Assembly: GCA_013203085.1 (NCBI GenBank)
Contig: JABMQX010000637.1
Location: 1 to 6,583 of the forward strand
DNA length: 6,583 bases
Direction: 5' to 3'
Origin: a bacterium
GTDB lineage: Bacteria; Auribacterota; JABMQX01
Under the pieces are notes generated by a model that saw only the letters and a program-made list of their open reading frames with translations, searched no databases and was not told the origin of the DNA. Positions 1-6,406 of the stretch are shown one piece after another. Position 1 is the first letter of the stretch. The number at the start of each line of letters is the position of its first letter. The translations under genes and the position numbers were made by a program.

Positions 1-998
1 CCGTCAACAGTTAGAAGGTCGAGCTTGTAGCGCGAGGCAAATAAGACCGCCCGCGCGAGGTCCGCGGGGCGATAGGCGCCGGTTTTGAGAAAGATGTATT
101 TGGCGCCCGCACCTCGCAGTTCCTCGACACGTTTGGCAAATGATTCCTCGGTCACCATGCCCACCCGTGAATGCCGCTCAAACTCCTTGAATGCTCCCCG
201 CTCGAAGGCTTTGATAACAACCGGGTCGGTCGGGTTTGGAAGCACCACGTACCCTCGCTCGTACAGAAGCTGAGCCTTTTTGAGGTCCCTGATCTTGACT
301 TCGCCGCCGATGTCCTTGGCGCCCTGGCCCCACTTGAGCTCGACACATTCCACCCCGAGCTTTTCGATGGCATATTCATGCACCCCGAGCCGGGTATCCT
401 CTATGTTCGCCTGCAGGATGATCGCGCCACAGCCGTTTCGCTGATGATCTTTGAAAAGCTTCACACGGCGCTTCAGGTCAACCGTATCCACCACCCGACC
501 ATTCTTGATGACAGATTCGGGGTCCATACCGACGACATTCTCGCCAATGGTGAGGCCAGTTCCTGCGAGAGCAGACCCGATAGCGAGTCCTTCCCAGTTG
601 TTCTTGGCGATATTTGTCGAACCGATTCCGGGGATGATCCAGGGATAGTTGAACTTTAAGCCCTTATCGTGGCCAAAAGCGACTTCCAGATTGACAGCGG
701 GGAAAATGGCCTTGTCACTGTTGGGCTCAATGCCATGCGCGCCAACGGCGGTTCCCATGACGTTGAAGTGCGAATAGTCCACGGGATAGGTCTTCTCGGC
801 CGCGGTGGTTATCACCCCAAAGGGCTGCGGATAGATGACCTCGTGGCCGCGGTAGGCGGACTTGCCGATCTCGCACATGCCGATACAGCCGTCCACACAG
901 GTGGCACACATGCCCGAGGCAGGTACGATGGAGTCTTCGGTCCTGTTCTTGGTCAGAGTTGCGGCTGAGGCGTTTATTCTCGAGAGTGTTATTGTCAT
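1..998 (-). CDS. FMN-binding glutamate synthase family protein (GltS/GltB central-domain-like), 3'-truncated by the window edge
   Basis: I translated this frame by hand: it opens at ATG 998-996 and stays open for 332 codons to the left edge, with no stop. The protein resembles the FMN/Fe-S synthase domain of glutamate synthases. It has the motif KWGQGAKDIGGEVK at residues 222-235, matching the family QGAK...GG signature, and LKTGAYRPADLA at 304-315, just before the expected glycine-rich FMN loop, which lies outside the window. Near the N terminus is C31-x2-C34-x3-C38-x3-C42, a likely [4Fe-4S] ligand set. No N-terminal glutaminase domain and no catalytic Cys-2 are present, so glutamine-dependent glutamate synthesis is not supported by this chain alone. 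The start is fixed by AAGGAG at 1013-1008, 9 bases upstream. It follows the HoxU-like gene by 23 bases and is the fifth gene of the operon. A natural electron donor is the GltD-like half of the 1077-aa fusion (inference). Family assignment is fairly sure; the substrate is unknown. Confidence 0.85.
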   Translation of the reverse strand, partial: MTITLSRINASAATLTKNRTEDSIVPASGMCATCVDGCIGMCEIGKSAYRGHEVIYPQPFGVITTAAEKTYPVDYSHFNVMGTAVGAHGIEPNSDKAIFPAVNLEVAFGHDKGLKFNYPWIIPGIGSTNIAKNNWEGLAIGSALAGTGLTIGENVVGMDPESVIKNGRVVDTVDLKRRVKLFKDHQRNGCGAIILQANIEDTRLGVHEYAIEKLGVECVELKWGQGAKDIGGEVKIRDLKKAQLLYERGYVVLPNPTDPVVIKAFERGAFKEFERHSRVGMVTEESFAKRVEELRGAGAKYIFLKTGAYRPADLARAVLFASRYKLDLLTVD

Positions 999-1003
999 TC
1001 GAG

Positions 1004-1013
1004 TCCTCTCCTT
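1004..1013 (-). promoter_or_regulatory. Shine-Dalgarno of the FMN glutamate-synthase-like gene
   Basis: The minus strand reads AAGGAGAGGA here. The AAGGAG core ends 9 bases before the ATG at 998-996. It sits in the 23-base gap after the stop of the HoxU-like gene. It supports the chosen start of the truncated downstream gene, which has no visible stop to define it. Confidence 0.75.
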
Positions 1014-1021
1014 TCCTATCA

Positions 1022-1699
1022 TCACTCCTTTTCTATCTCGCAAGCAACACAGGGATCCATATAGCACATCATGTCGTCGAATCGCTCCTTGTCGATGCAG
1101 GACGGGGTCAGGTTTTCGCACCCTCCGCAGATGGCCTTTTCCGGTTCGTTGTAAGTGCACCGCAACTGACAGGCGGGGCAGACGTACATGCAGGCACCGC
1201 ACAGCCGGCAGACGTCGGATTTGATGTCAAAGGGCGTGCCGATGCTCCTCTTCTCACCCCGATTGCGGAAGCCGATGGCCTTGGCCATCATCTGCTCCTG
1301 GCACATCCGCACACACAGGCCGCACAGGATGCAGTCCTCGTACTCCTGTTTGAAGCGTTGCTGACGAACTCCGTGGGCTGCGGCAAGGTCCTGGATGGTT
1401 TTGGACTGTGGACACGAGGCGAGGAGGAGTTCCAATATCATCTTGCGCGCCCGGAGGACGCGCGAGGAGGCTGTGCGCACCTTGAGTCCCTCTTCGGCAG
1501 GGTAGGTGCACGACGAGACCAGTTTTGCTTCGGGCCCCTCTCCGATCTCCACAACGCACAGCCGGCAGGCTCCGTAAGAGGACAACCCATCCATGTGACA
1601 CAGAGTTGGGATTGGAAACCCGAGGAAGCTCGCGGCTTCCAGGAGCGTTGTCCCGTCTTCGACCGAAACAGGTAGCCTGTTAATCCTCAATGTAATCAT
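1022..1699 (-). CDS. HoxU / NuoG N-terminal-like iron-sulfur electron-transfer subunit
   Basis: A 225-aa soluble Fe-S protein, close to the usual size of HoxU (the small diaphorase subunit), and it should pass electrons within a NuoEFG-like complex. Residues 1-75 are a ferredoxin fold with [2Fe-2S] ligands C34, C45, C48 and C64. Two [4Fe-4S] motifs follow: C123-x2-C126-x2-C129-x3-C133 and C164-x2-C167-x2-C170-x3-C174. The His-Cys3 cluster that NuoG and many HoxU/HndD proteins carry after the [2Fe-2S] domain is missing: the region reads LLLASCPQSKTIQDLAA (residues 91-107) with one cysteine. The tail beyond residue 175 has eight more cysteines (177, 181, 191, 194, 201, 212, 217, 220) that could hold a further cluster or zinc. 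No H-cluster hydrogenase domain or molybdopterin domain follows. The start is 2 bases after the fusion gene's stop, with AAGGAAAG at 1714-1707 as the ribosome site, so translation is probably coupled. Confidence 0.88.
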   Translation of the reverse strand: MITLRINRLPVSVEDGTTLLEAASFLGFPIPTLCHMDGLSSYGACRLCVVEIGEGPEAKLVSSCTYPAEEGLKVRTASSRVLRARKMILELLLASCPQSKTIQDLAAAHGVRQQRFKQEYEDCILCGLCVRMCQEQMMAKAIGFRNRGEKRSIGTPFDIKSDVCRLCGACMYVCPACQLRCTYNEPEKAICGGCENLTPSCIDKERFDDMMCYMDPCVACEIEKE

Positions 1700-1701
1700 G
1701 C

Positions 1702-4700
1702 CTATTCTTTCCTTACTGCTACGCGATTGCCTTCGGCATTTTCACGGCGTGTGAACTCCAGGTCACACCTCAGGCACCTTCGGGCCTCACGGGTTGCTTC
1801 CTCAGCAGACAGGGTCATCTCGACCTCCGCGAAGTTCTTCTTACGCGATTCGGCTGGGCGTGTAGGGGGTTCTGCCCTGGCGGCCTCTCCGGGTTCCTCA
1901 TCGCTGGCTTCGGCTGGCTGTATAAGAACTTCCGGCAGTGTTACCTTGGGCAGTTCCCTCAGCTCTTTGCCTCGCAGGTAGCGGTCTATAACCGTGGCTG
2001 CCTTCCGTCCGGCCGCGATGGCATCAACAACCGTATTGGGGCCGGTGACCAAGTCCCCACCGGCAAACACACCCTGCCGAGTGGTGCAAAGAGTCCGGGC
2101 ATCAACACGTGGCTTGCCTCCCTTATCGAGGTCCACCCCCATGGAGGCAAGGCAATCGCTGTCCGGCCGTTCGCCGATGGCTACAATCAGGGTATTCAAG
2201 GATATACTGAACTCGGTGCCGGGCACGGCAACCGGTCTGCGGCGGCCGCTTGAGTCCACATCGCCGAGCTTGTTCCTGATGCACTCAATGCCCACCAAGC
2301 GGCCGTTCTGGGCATATATTTTCACCGGGGAAACCCACGTTTCAACCTTTATCCCCTCCTTCAGAGCCGCTTCGATGTAACGAATCTTTACCGGGGAGAC
2401 CAACGTTTCGAGTTTTATCCCCTCCTCCAGGGCCGCTTCGACTTCTTCGGCGTAAGCGGGCATTTCCTGGCAAGTGCGGCGGTAGATCAGGGTCACGCTT
2501 TGGACGTTTTCCTGGCGAATAGCCACCCTCGCGGCGTCCACAGCCGAGTTGCCGCCGCCGATGATACCCACGTGCCCTCCGGCCAGCTCCCGGCCCCTCA
2601 AGTTGAAGGCCTTCAGGAATTCCATGGACGAATAGACTCCCTCGAGGGTTTCCCCTTCGAGATCCAACTGCCAGCTCTTGTCCGCTCCTATTGCCAGGAA
2701 AACAGCCTTGAAGCCATCCGTAAAAAGGTCATCAATGGTCATGTCACGGCCCAATGCCGTTCCGCATCTGAGGGTGATGTTTTCATCAAGGAGCGATTCT
2801 ACCTCCTTGCGAACCACGTCTTGCGGCAAGCGATAGGCCGGAATACAACTGATGAGCATTCCACCCGGCTCTTCCTCGACTTCGAAAAGTGTCACTTTGT
2901 AGCCAAGGAGCGAAAGGTAATGGGCGGCCGAGAGGCCGGCAGGGCCGGTGCCCACGATCGCCACCCTGGGCACACCTTTGCCCTCGCGTACAACTCTCAT
3001 AGGGGTGTAGACCGAGGGATCAACGCGGTCGGTTACAAATCTTTTCAAGGCTCGGATCGTGATCGCCTCGCCCCCGCTGGTCCCAAGGTTGCATCTCTGT
3101 TCGCACTTGCGATCACAGGCTCGAGCACAGGCCGAGGGAAAGGGGTTGCTAGCTCTAATGACCTTATAGGCTTCTTCGTATTCGCCCTTTTCGAGGAGGG
3201 CAATGTACCGCCAGACCTCGGTGCCCAGTGGGCAAGCAGCCTGGCAAGGAGCTCCCACGAGGTCACGGCACACGAAGGCATCACATCTTTTGTCAACCAC
3301 ATGGCGCTCGTACTCATTGCCGAAGTACCGTAGGGTGCTGAGAACGGGATTGGGCGCCGTCTGGCCCAAACCACACATGGTTGTGTCTTTCACGACGTGT
3401 GCCAGTTCCTCAAGAAGATCCAATTGCTCAAGCGTCCCGTTGCCTTTCGAGATATCGTCAAGGATTTCGTACATCCTCTGCGTGCCCTTACGGCATGTAA
3501 AGCATTTGCCGCATGACTCACCTTTTAGGAAGTTCATGAAGTATTTGGCGATATCTACCATACAGGTGTTCTCGTCCATGACGATCATGCCGCCCGATCC
3601 CATCATCGATCCTGCTTCGGTCAAGCTGTCGTAATCAATGGGGAGGTCGAACCTTTCGGCGGGGATGCAGCCTCCGGAAGGCCCCCCCGTCTGAACCGCC
3701 TTTATCTTAGCCTTGCCCACGGGGCCGCCGCCAATGTCGTACACGATTTCCTTGATGGTAATGCCCATGGGGACCTCGACAAGGCCGGTATTTTTGATCT
3801 TGCCAACCAGGCTGAATATCTTGGTGCCGGAGTTACCTTTGGTCCCGATCTTCGCAAACTCGTCGGCCCCGAGCCTGAAGATGAGCGGGATGTTGGCCCA
3901 GGTCTCGACGTTGTTGATGGCTGTGGGCTTGCCATCTATGCCTTTCTCGATGGGGAATGGCGGCCGCTGGCGAGGCTCACCCATTTTCCCTTCGATAGAC
4001 CGGATGAGCGCCGTTTCTTCGCCGCACACGAAGGCTCCCGCTCCCCTGACAAGCTTGATGTCGAAGGAAAAGCCGGTTCCAAGGATGTCCCCGCCCAAAA
4101 GGCCGTGTTCGCGAGCCTGCCTGAGGGCCACCATGAGATGCTTAATAGCGATGGGATATTCATTCCGGACGTAAACTATGCCTTCCGTGGCCCCGGTTCC
4201 GTAAGCCCCGATGATCATTCCCTCGATGATGCTGTGGGGGTTGCCCTCCAGAACACTGCGGTCCATGTAGGCGCCGGGGTCGCCCTCGTCCGCGTTGCAC
4301 ACGAGAAACTTGCCGTCGCCGTTTGGCTGCTTTGCCAGCAACTCCCACTTCAATCCCGTGGGAAAGCCGGCGCCGCCGCGACCACGCAAGCCCGAGCGCT
4401 TGAGTTCCTTCACTACCCACTCGGGGCTTTCCTTAGATAACACCGCTTCGAGAGCACTGTAACCTGCTTGCGCGATGTAGCCGTAAATCCGAATCGGGTC
4501 TATCTTCTGGTTCAGCCCCAAGATAGCACGCTGCTGATTCTTGAAGAATGGGATATCGTCCCGGTTGTGGTATTTTTTCCCAGTGTGTGGGTCCCCATAC
4601 AATAAGTCTTCAACGTAGTCGCCTGAGAGCAAGGCCTCAATGATCCTGGGCACGTCATCAAGCGTAACCTGCACATAAAATGCTTTCTGTGGCTCAGTGA

Positions 4701-4935
4701 GAATGAAAGGACCCATCTCGCAGAAGCCGTGGCACCCGGTCACCCGAAGCGAGATTTTGTCGAGCAGGCGCCTTTCGATAATGTGTCTTTTTGCGACGCG
4801 AATGATGTCGCTTGAGCCACTTGCCTGGCAGGCGGTCCCGGCGCAGACAACTATACAGGGCTTGCTTTCATGAATGTCATCAAGGAGCATGCGCTGCAAT
4901 TCTTTTAGCTCATCTATGGAGGATAACTGTGGCAT
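1702..4935 (-). CDS. nuoF: NuoF-like NADH/FMN/Fe-S subunit fused to a GltD/NfnB-like Fe-S/FAD/NAD(P)H oxidoreductase
   Basis: A 1077-aa fusion, about twice the length of ordinary NuoF. Residues ~25-110 are a thioredoxin-like [2Fe-2S] domain (C31-x4-C36, C68-x3-C72). Residues ~135-545 are NuoF proper: GRGGAGFPTGLKW at 185-197 and NADEGDPGAY at 214-223 for NADH and FMN, then the [4Fe-4S] set C475, C478, C481, C521. Where NADP-reducing-hydrogenase NuoF homologues (HndC type) carry a ferredoxin domain, this protein instead has a GltD-type double-cluster domain (C551, C556, C564, C568, C603, C607, C611, C615). After it come an FAD-binding Rossmann motif (VAIVGTGPAGLSAA, 658-671), a second nucleotide motif (GIIGGGNSAVDAA, 790-802) with YRR at 818-820 suggesting NADP(H), and the closing FAGGDLVTGP motif (957-966). 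The C terminus is a proline/acid-rich linker and a CLRCD motif (1054-1058). Residues 833-876 are an internal tandem duplication. The ribosome site is GTGAGGTAG at 4948-4940. The protein likely exchanges electrons between NADH, NADP(H) and Fe-S partners; direction and bifurcation are inference. Confidence 0.92.
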   Translation of the reverse strand: MPQLSSIDELKELQRMLLDDIHESKPCIVVCAGTACQASGSSDIIRVAKRHIIERRLLDKISLRVTGCHGFCEMGPFILTEPQKAFYVQVTLDDVPRIIEALLSGDYVEDLLYGDPHTGKKYHNRDDIPFFKNQQRAILGLNQKIDPIRIYGYIAQAGYSALEAVLSKESPEWVVKELKRSGLRGRGGAGFPTGLKWELLAKQPNGDGKFLVCNADEGDPGAYMDRSVLEGNPHSIIEGMIIGAYGTGATEGIVYVRNEYPIAIKHLMVALRQAREHGLLGGDILGTGFSFDIKLVRGAGAFVCGEETALIRSIEGKMGEPRQRPPFPIEKGIDGKPTAINNVETWANIPLIFRLGADEFAKIGTKGNSGTKIFSLVGKIKNTGLVEVPMGITIKEIVYDIGGGPVGKAKIKAVQTGGPSGGCIPAERFDLPIDYDSLTEAGSMMGSGGMIVMDENTCMVDIAKYFMNFLKGESCGKCFTCRKGTQRMYEILDDISKGNGTLEQLDLLEELAHVVKDTTMCGLGQTAPNPVLSTLRYFGNEYERHVVDKRCDAFVCRDLVGAPCQAACPLGTEVWRYIALLEKGEYEEAYKVIRASNPFPSACARACDRKCEQRCNLGTSGGEAITIRALKRFVTDRVDPSVYTPMRVVREGKGVPRVAIVGTGPAGLSAAHYLSLLGYKVTLFEVEEEPGGMLISCIPAYRLPQDVVRKEVESLLDENITLRCGTALGRDMTIDDLFTDGFKAVFLAIGADKSWQLDLEGETLEGVYSSMEFLKAFNLRGRELAGGHVGIIGGGNSAVDAARVAIRQENVQSVTLIYRRTCQEMPAYAEEVEAALEEGIKLETLVSPVKIRYIEAALKEGIKVETWVSPVKIYAQNGRLVGIECIRNKLGDVDSSGRRRPVAVPGTEFSISLNTLIVAIGERPDSDCLASMGVDLDKGGKPRVDARTLCTTRQGVFAGGDLVTGPNTVVDAIAAGRKAATVIDRYLRGKELRELPKVTLPEVLIQPAEASDEEPGEAARAEPPTRPAESRKKNFAEVEMTLSAEEATREARRCLRCDLEFTRRENAEGNRVAVRKE
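2308..2373 (-). repeat. Tandem duplication copy 2 (22 codons) inside the GltD-like module
   Basis: This copy encodes residues 855-876, starting EAALKEGIKVETWVSPVKI, and matches copy 1 at 16 of the first 19 residues. At DNA level 2324-2373 matches 2390-2439 at 43 of 50 positions by hand count. The copies have diverged, so this is neither a fresh duplication nor a simple assembly stutter. It keeps the expected downstream context (YAQNGRLVGIECI). Confidence 0.85.
2374..2439 (-). repeat. Tandem duplication copy 1 (22 codons) inside the GltD-like module
   Basis: This copy encodes residues 833-854 of the fusion protein, starting EAALEEGIKLETLVSPVKI. It is followed directly by a second copy with a period of exactly 66 bases, so the frame is kept. 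Related GltD-type proteins have this 'EAALEEGI...L.SPV.I' segment once, after the YRR...MPA motif. This copy keeps the expected context directly after EMPAYAEEV. Confidence 0.85.
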
Positions 4936-4939
4936 TTCG

Positions 4940-4948
4940 CTACCTCAC
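4940..4948 (-). promoter_or_regulatory. Shine-Dalgarno of the NuoF-GltD fusion gene
   Basis: The minus strand reads GTGAGGTAG, with GAGG at 4946-4943, 7 bases before the ATG at 4935. It lies in the largest gap within the operon (59 bases). I see no convincing promoter or terminator in that gap, so read-through from upstream is expected. Confidence 0.6.
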
Positions 4949-4994
4949 GGGAATACTTGCCGCCGACAACGGGCCTCCTGTGGTACTGTGTTAA

Positions 4995-5885
4995 TCAGAT
5001 GAGATCCAACATGTGGCTGTTGCAGCCACGACGCGAGCAAATTTGGACCATCCCGCCCCCGCGGACGATCATCGGCACCATCGGCGCCCCGCACATCGGG
5101 CACTCCCAGGAACCGATGAGTTCCGCATGGCAATGCGGACAGAAGAAATCGACAACCATGCCTATGGGGATATCCTGCTCGGCCCGGATACTGGAACTAC
5201 CATATAAGGAGGATAGCCTGAGCCAACCGTGCTTGTGGTCAAAAGATACGCTTACCCGGATTGAAGGGTGGTCGTCTATAGTGAGGCTCTCGTCCATCAG
5301 ACTGTGGTTGCAGCGGGGACAGCTCACGTCGATGGGGAAAATCCGCTTATCCTCTCCGATCTCAATCTTGTCAAGCCCTTTTAGGGCATCATCTATTAGC
5401 TGCCCGACTTTTGAGCTTCTGATTTTTGAGAAGTAATGGCCATCAATGACGACGACCGGCCCAAGGGCGCAGGCCCCTAAGCAGTTCACCGTCTCCAGCG
5501 TGAACTCTTCGTCCGGCGTTGTCTCACCGGCCTTGATTCCGAGTTGTCGCTCGAACTCTTCCGCAATCCTCGGCGCGCCCCGGACGTGGCAGGCAGTCCC
5601 GAGACACACGGATATGAGATGTTTGCCTCGAGGTTGCAGGCTGAACGAGCGATAGAACGTGGCGACACCATATACGTCCACCAGCGGCCGCCCCATCTCG
5701 TTGGCTACGGTTCTGAGTGCCTCCTCGGGAAGACATCCATATTGAGCCTGGATTTCCTCAAGAACGGCGATCAGCGCGCCCCGCGCCTTGTCGTGTCTCT
5801 CCAAGATTCCCAGGATAACTTCCGTATCCACCTCTTGTTTTACGTGGACGTCCCCCTTGTTCCGGGTAGCGATGTCTTGTGTCAT
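4995..5885 (-). CDS. nuoE: NuoE/HndA-family thioredoxin-like [2Fe-2S] subunit with C-terminal zinc-ribbon-like extension
   Basis: A 296-aa protein. Residues ~20-165 are a complete NuoE domain: a helical N-terminal part with the YGVATFYRSF region (72-81), then the thioredoxin-like fold with [2Fe-2S] ligands C94-x4-C99 and C135-x3-C139 (CLGTACH, NCLGACA). NuoE passes electrons to or from the NuoF FMN site and here should pair with the fusion protein encoded next. Typical NuoE/HndA proteins stop near 160-175 residues; this one adds about 120 residues with four cysteine pairs (C189/C192, C249/C252, C262/C265, C283/C288), most like zinc ribbons. The start is ATG 5885-5883, one base after the upstream gene's stop, with GAGGAG at 5901-5896. 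An ATG 52 codons further upstream is in frame, but it would overlap the 97-aa gene deeply and adds no family-like sequence. Confidence 0.9.
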   Translation of the reverse strand: MTQDIATRNKGDVHVKQEVDTEVILGILERHDKARGALIAVLEEIQAQYGCLPEEALRTVANEMGRPLVDVYGVATFYRSFSLQPRGKHLISVCLGTACHVRGAPRIAEEFERQLGIKAGETTPDEEFTLETVNCLGACALGPVVVIDGHYFSKIRSSKVGQLIDDALKGLDKIEIGEDKRIFPIDVSCPRCNHSLMDESLTIDDHPSIRVSVSFDHKHGWLRLSSLYGSSSIRAEQDIPIGMVVDFFCPHCHAELIGSWECPMCGAPMVPMIVRGGGMVQICSRRGCNSHMLDLI

Positions 5886-5886
5886 T

Positions 5887-6180
5887 CTATCGGTACTCCT
5901 CGCAATGCCAGACACCCCCTTCGGGCTTTGGGAACGTGCAGGTTTCACGGTTCTCGCAATTGCTGCACAGTCCCATGAATTTGGTTGCATCTTTGCCCTT
6001 AGGAGCATACGACCGGGTCGGCCGTGACGTGTCTTTGCCAACGGTCTTTACGGGAGAGGGTTCACCACTGTCGAACTCTTCGCAGTGCACAACCGGTTTG
6101 TTTGGATCTCTTGGAAAGGTGCACTCCGGAGAGTTTTCACAAGTGGAGCACAGACCATCATATTCCACATTTCCTGACAT
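5887..6180 (-). CDS. Small twin-motif Cys-rich protein (two CxxC-x5-C-TFP...HCEE units), probable metal-binding; function unknown
   Basis: A 97-aa protein with no signal peptide or membrane segment, so probably cytoplasmic. It consists of two copies of one motif joined by a charged, proline-containing linker (about residues 38-65). Unit 1 has C11-x2-C14-x5-C20-TFP, then H32-C33-EEF. Unit 2 has C72-x2-C75-x5-C81-TFP, then H92-C93-EEY. Four cysteines plus a histidine per unit suggest one zinc or Fe-S site each. I do not recognise a named family with a known function. It is the first gene after the sigma-54 promoter and ends one base before the NuoE-like start, so it probably serves the redox complex as an assembly factor, small subunit or sensor (inference). 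The ribosome site is GAGGAAAG at 6192-6185. The coding call is strong because of the internal repeat and the tight operon fit. Confidence 0.85.
   Translation of the reverse strand: MSGNVEYDGLCSTCENSPECTFPRDPNKPVVHCEEFDSGEPSPVKTVGKDTSRPTRSYAPKGKDATKFMGLCSNCENRETCTFPKPEGGVWHCEEYR
5896..5901 (-). promoter_or_regulatory. Shine-Dalgarno deciding the start of the NuoE-like gene
   Basis: GAGGAG on the minus strand lies 10 bases before the ATG at 5885-5883 and inside the last codons of the 97-aa gene. It supports this start over the in-frame ATG at 6041, and it implies translational coupling of the two genes, whose stop and start are separated by one base. Confidence 0.75.
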
Positions 6181-6224
6181 CGGGCTTTCCTCGCTTTGAT
6201 TTTTCTTAATCCCCTAAGGTCAGA

Positions 6225-6240
6225 TGCAAACACCGTACCA
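6225..6240 (-). promoter_or_regulatory. Sigma-54 (RpoN) -24/-12 promoter of the redox operon
   Basis: The minus strand reads TGGTACGGTGTTTGCA. It matches the sigma-54 consensus TGGCAC-N5-TTGCA, with one change in the -24 box and exactly 10 bases between the invariant GG (6239-6238) and GC (6227-6226). The predicted transcription start is near 6214, giving a leader of about 34 bases before the ATG at 6180. The gene just upstream encodes the Fis-type end of an NtrC-class activator, which is the kind of partner such a promoter needs. Consensus and spacing are seen; activity is inferred. Confidence 0.8.
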
Positions 6241-6406
6241 ACGATCGGGTGATGGAGACAGGCTGGCATTCATAGCTGGCCTGGATCCGGATACGATGAG
6301 AAAACTGGGGCTAAACTAAAGCGAATCGGGGCGCTTAACGGAGCAACTCTTTTTGATAGAGGGCACACACGCTGCATTGCGGTGCTTGGGGCGAGCGCTA
6401 TGGACA

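Noticed and set aside
171..659. 162-codon open frame on the plus strand
   Set aside because: Antisense to the truncated FMN glutamate-synthase-like gene, which has clear family motifs in the other strand.
959..1675. 238-codon open frame on the plus strand
   Set aside because: Antisense to the HoxU-like gene, whose three Fe-S motifs are unmistakable; no family-like sequence in the plus frame.
1022..1699. Idea that this is a truncated [FeFe]-hydrogenase (HndD-type) subunit
   Set aside because: The gene ends with its own stop and is followed by a ribosome site and a different gene. No H-cluster motifs occur in any frame downstream, and 225 residues is the normal HoxU size.
2500..3333. 277-codon open frame on the plus strand
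   Set aside because: It lies wholly antisense to the strongly supported NuoF-GltD fusion, has no recognisable motifs and no ribosome site, and looks like a codon-bias shadow.
1702..4935. Possibility that the fusion is two genes joined by an error
   Set aside because: The frame is continuous from the NuoF [4Fe-4S] ligand C521 through the GltD cluster domain (C551 onward), with a short natural linker and no internal start with a ribosome site that I could find.
5886..6041. 52-codon upstream extension of the NuoE-like gene
   Set aside because: It would overlap the 97-aa gene out of frame. The extra residues are basic and low in family resemblance, and a good ribosome site serves the ATG at 5885.
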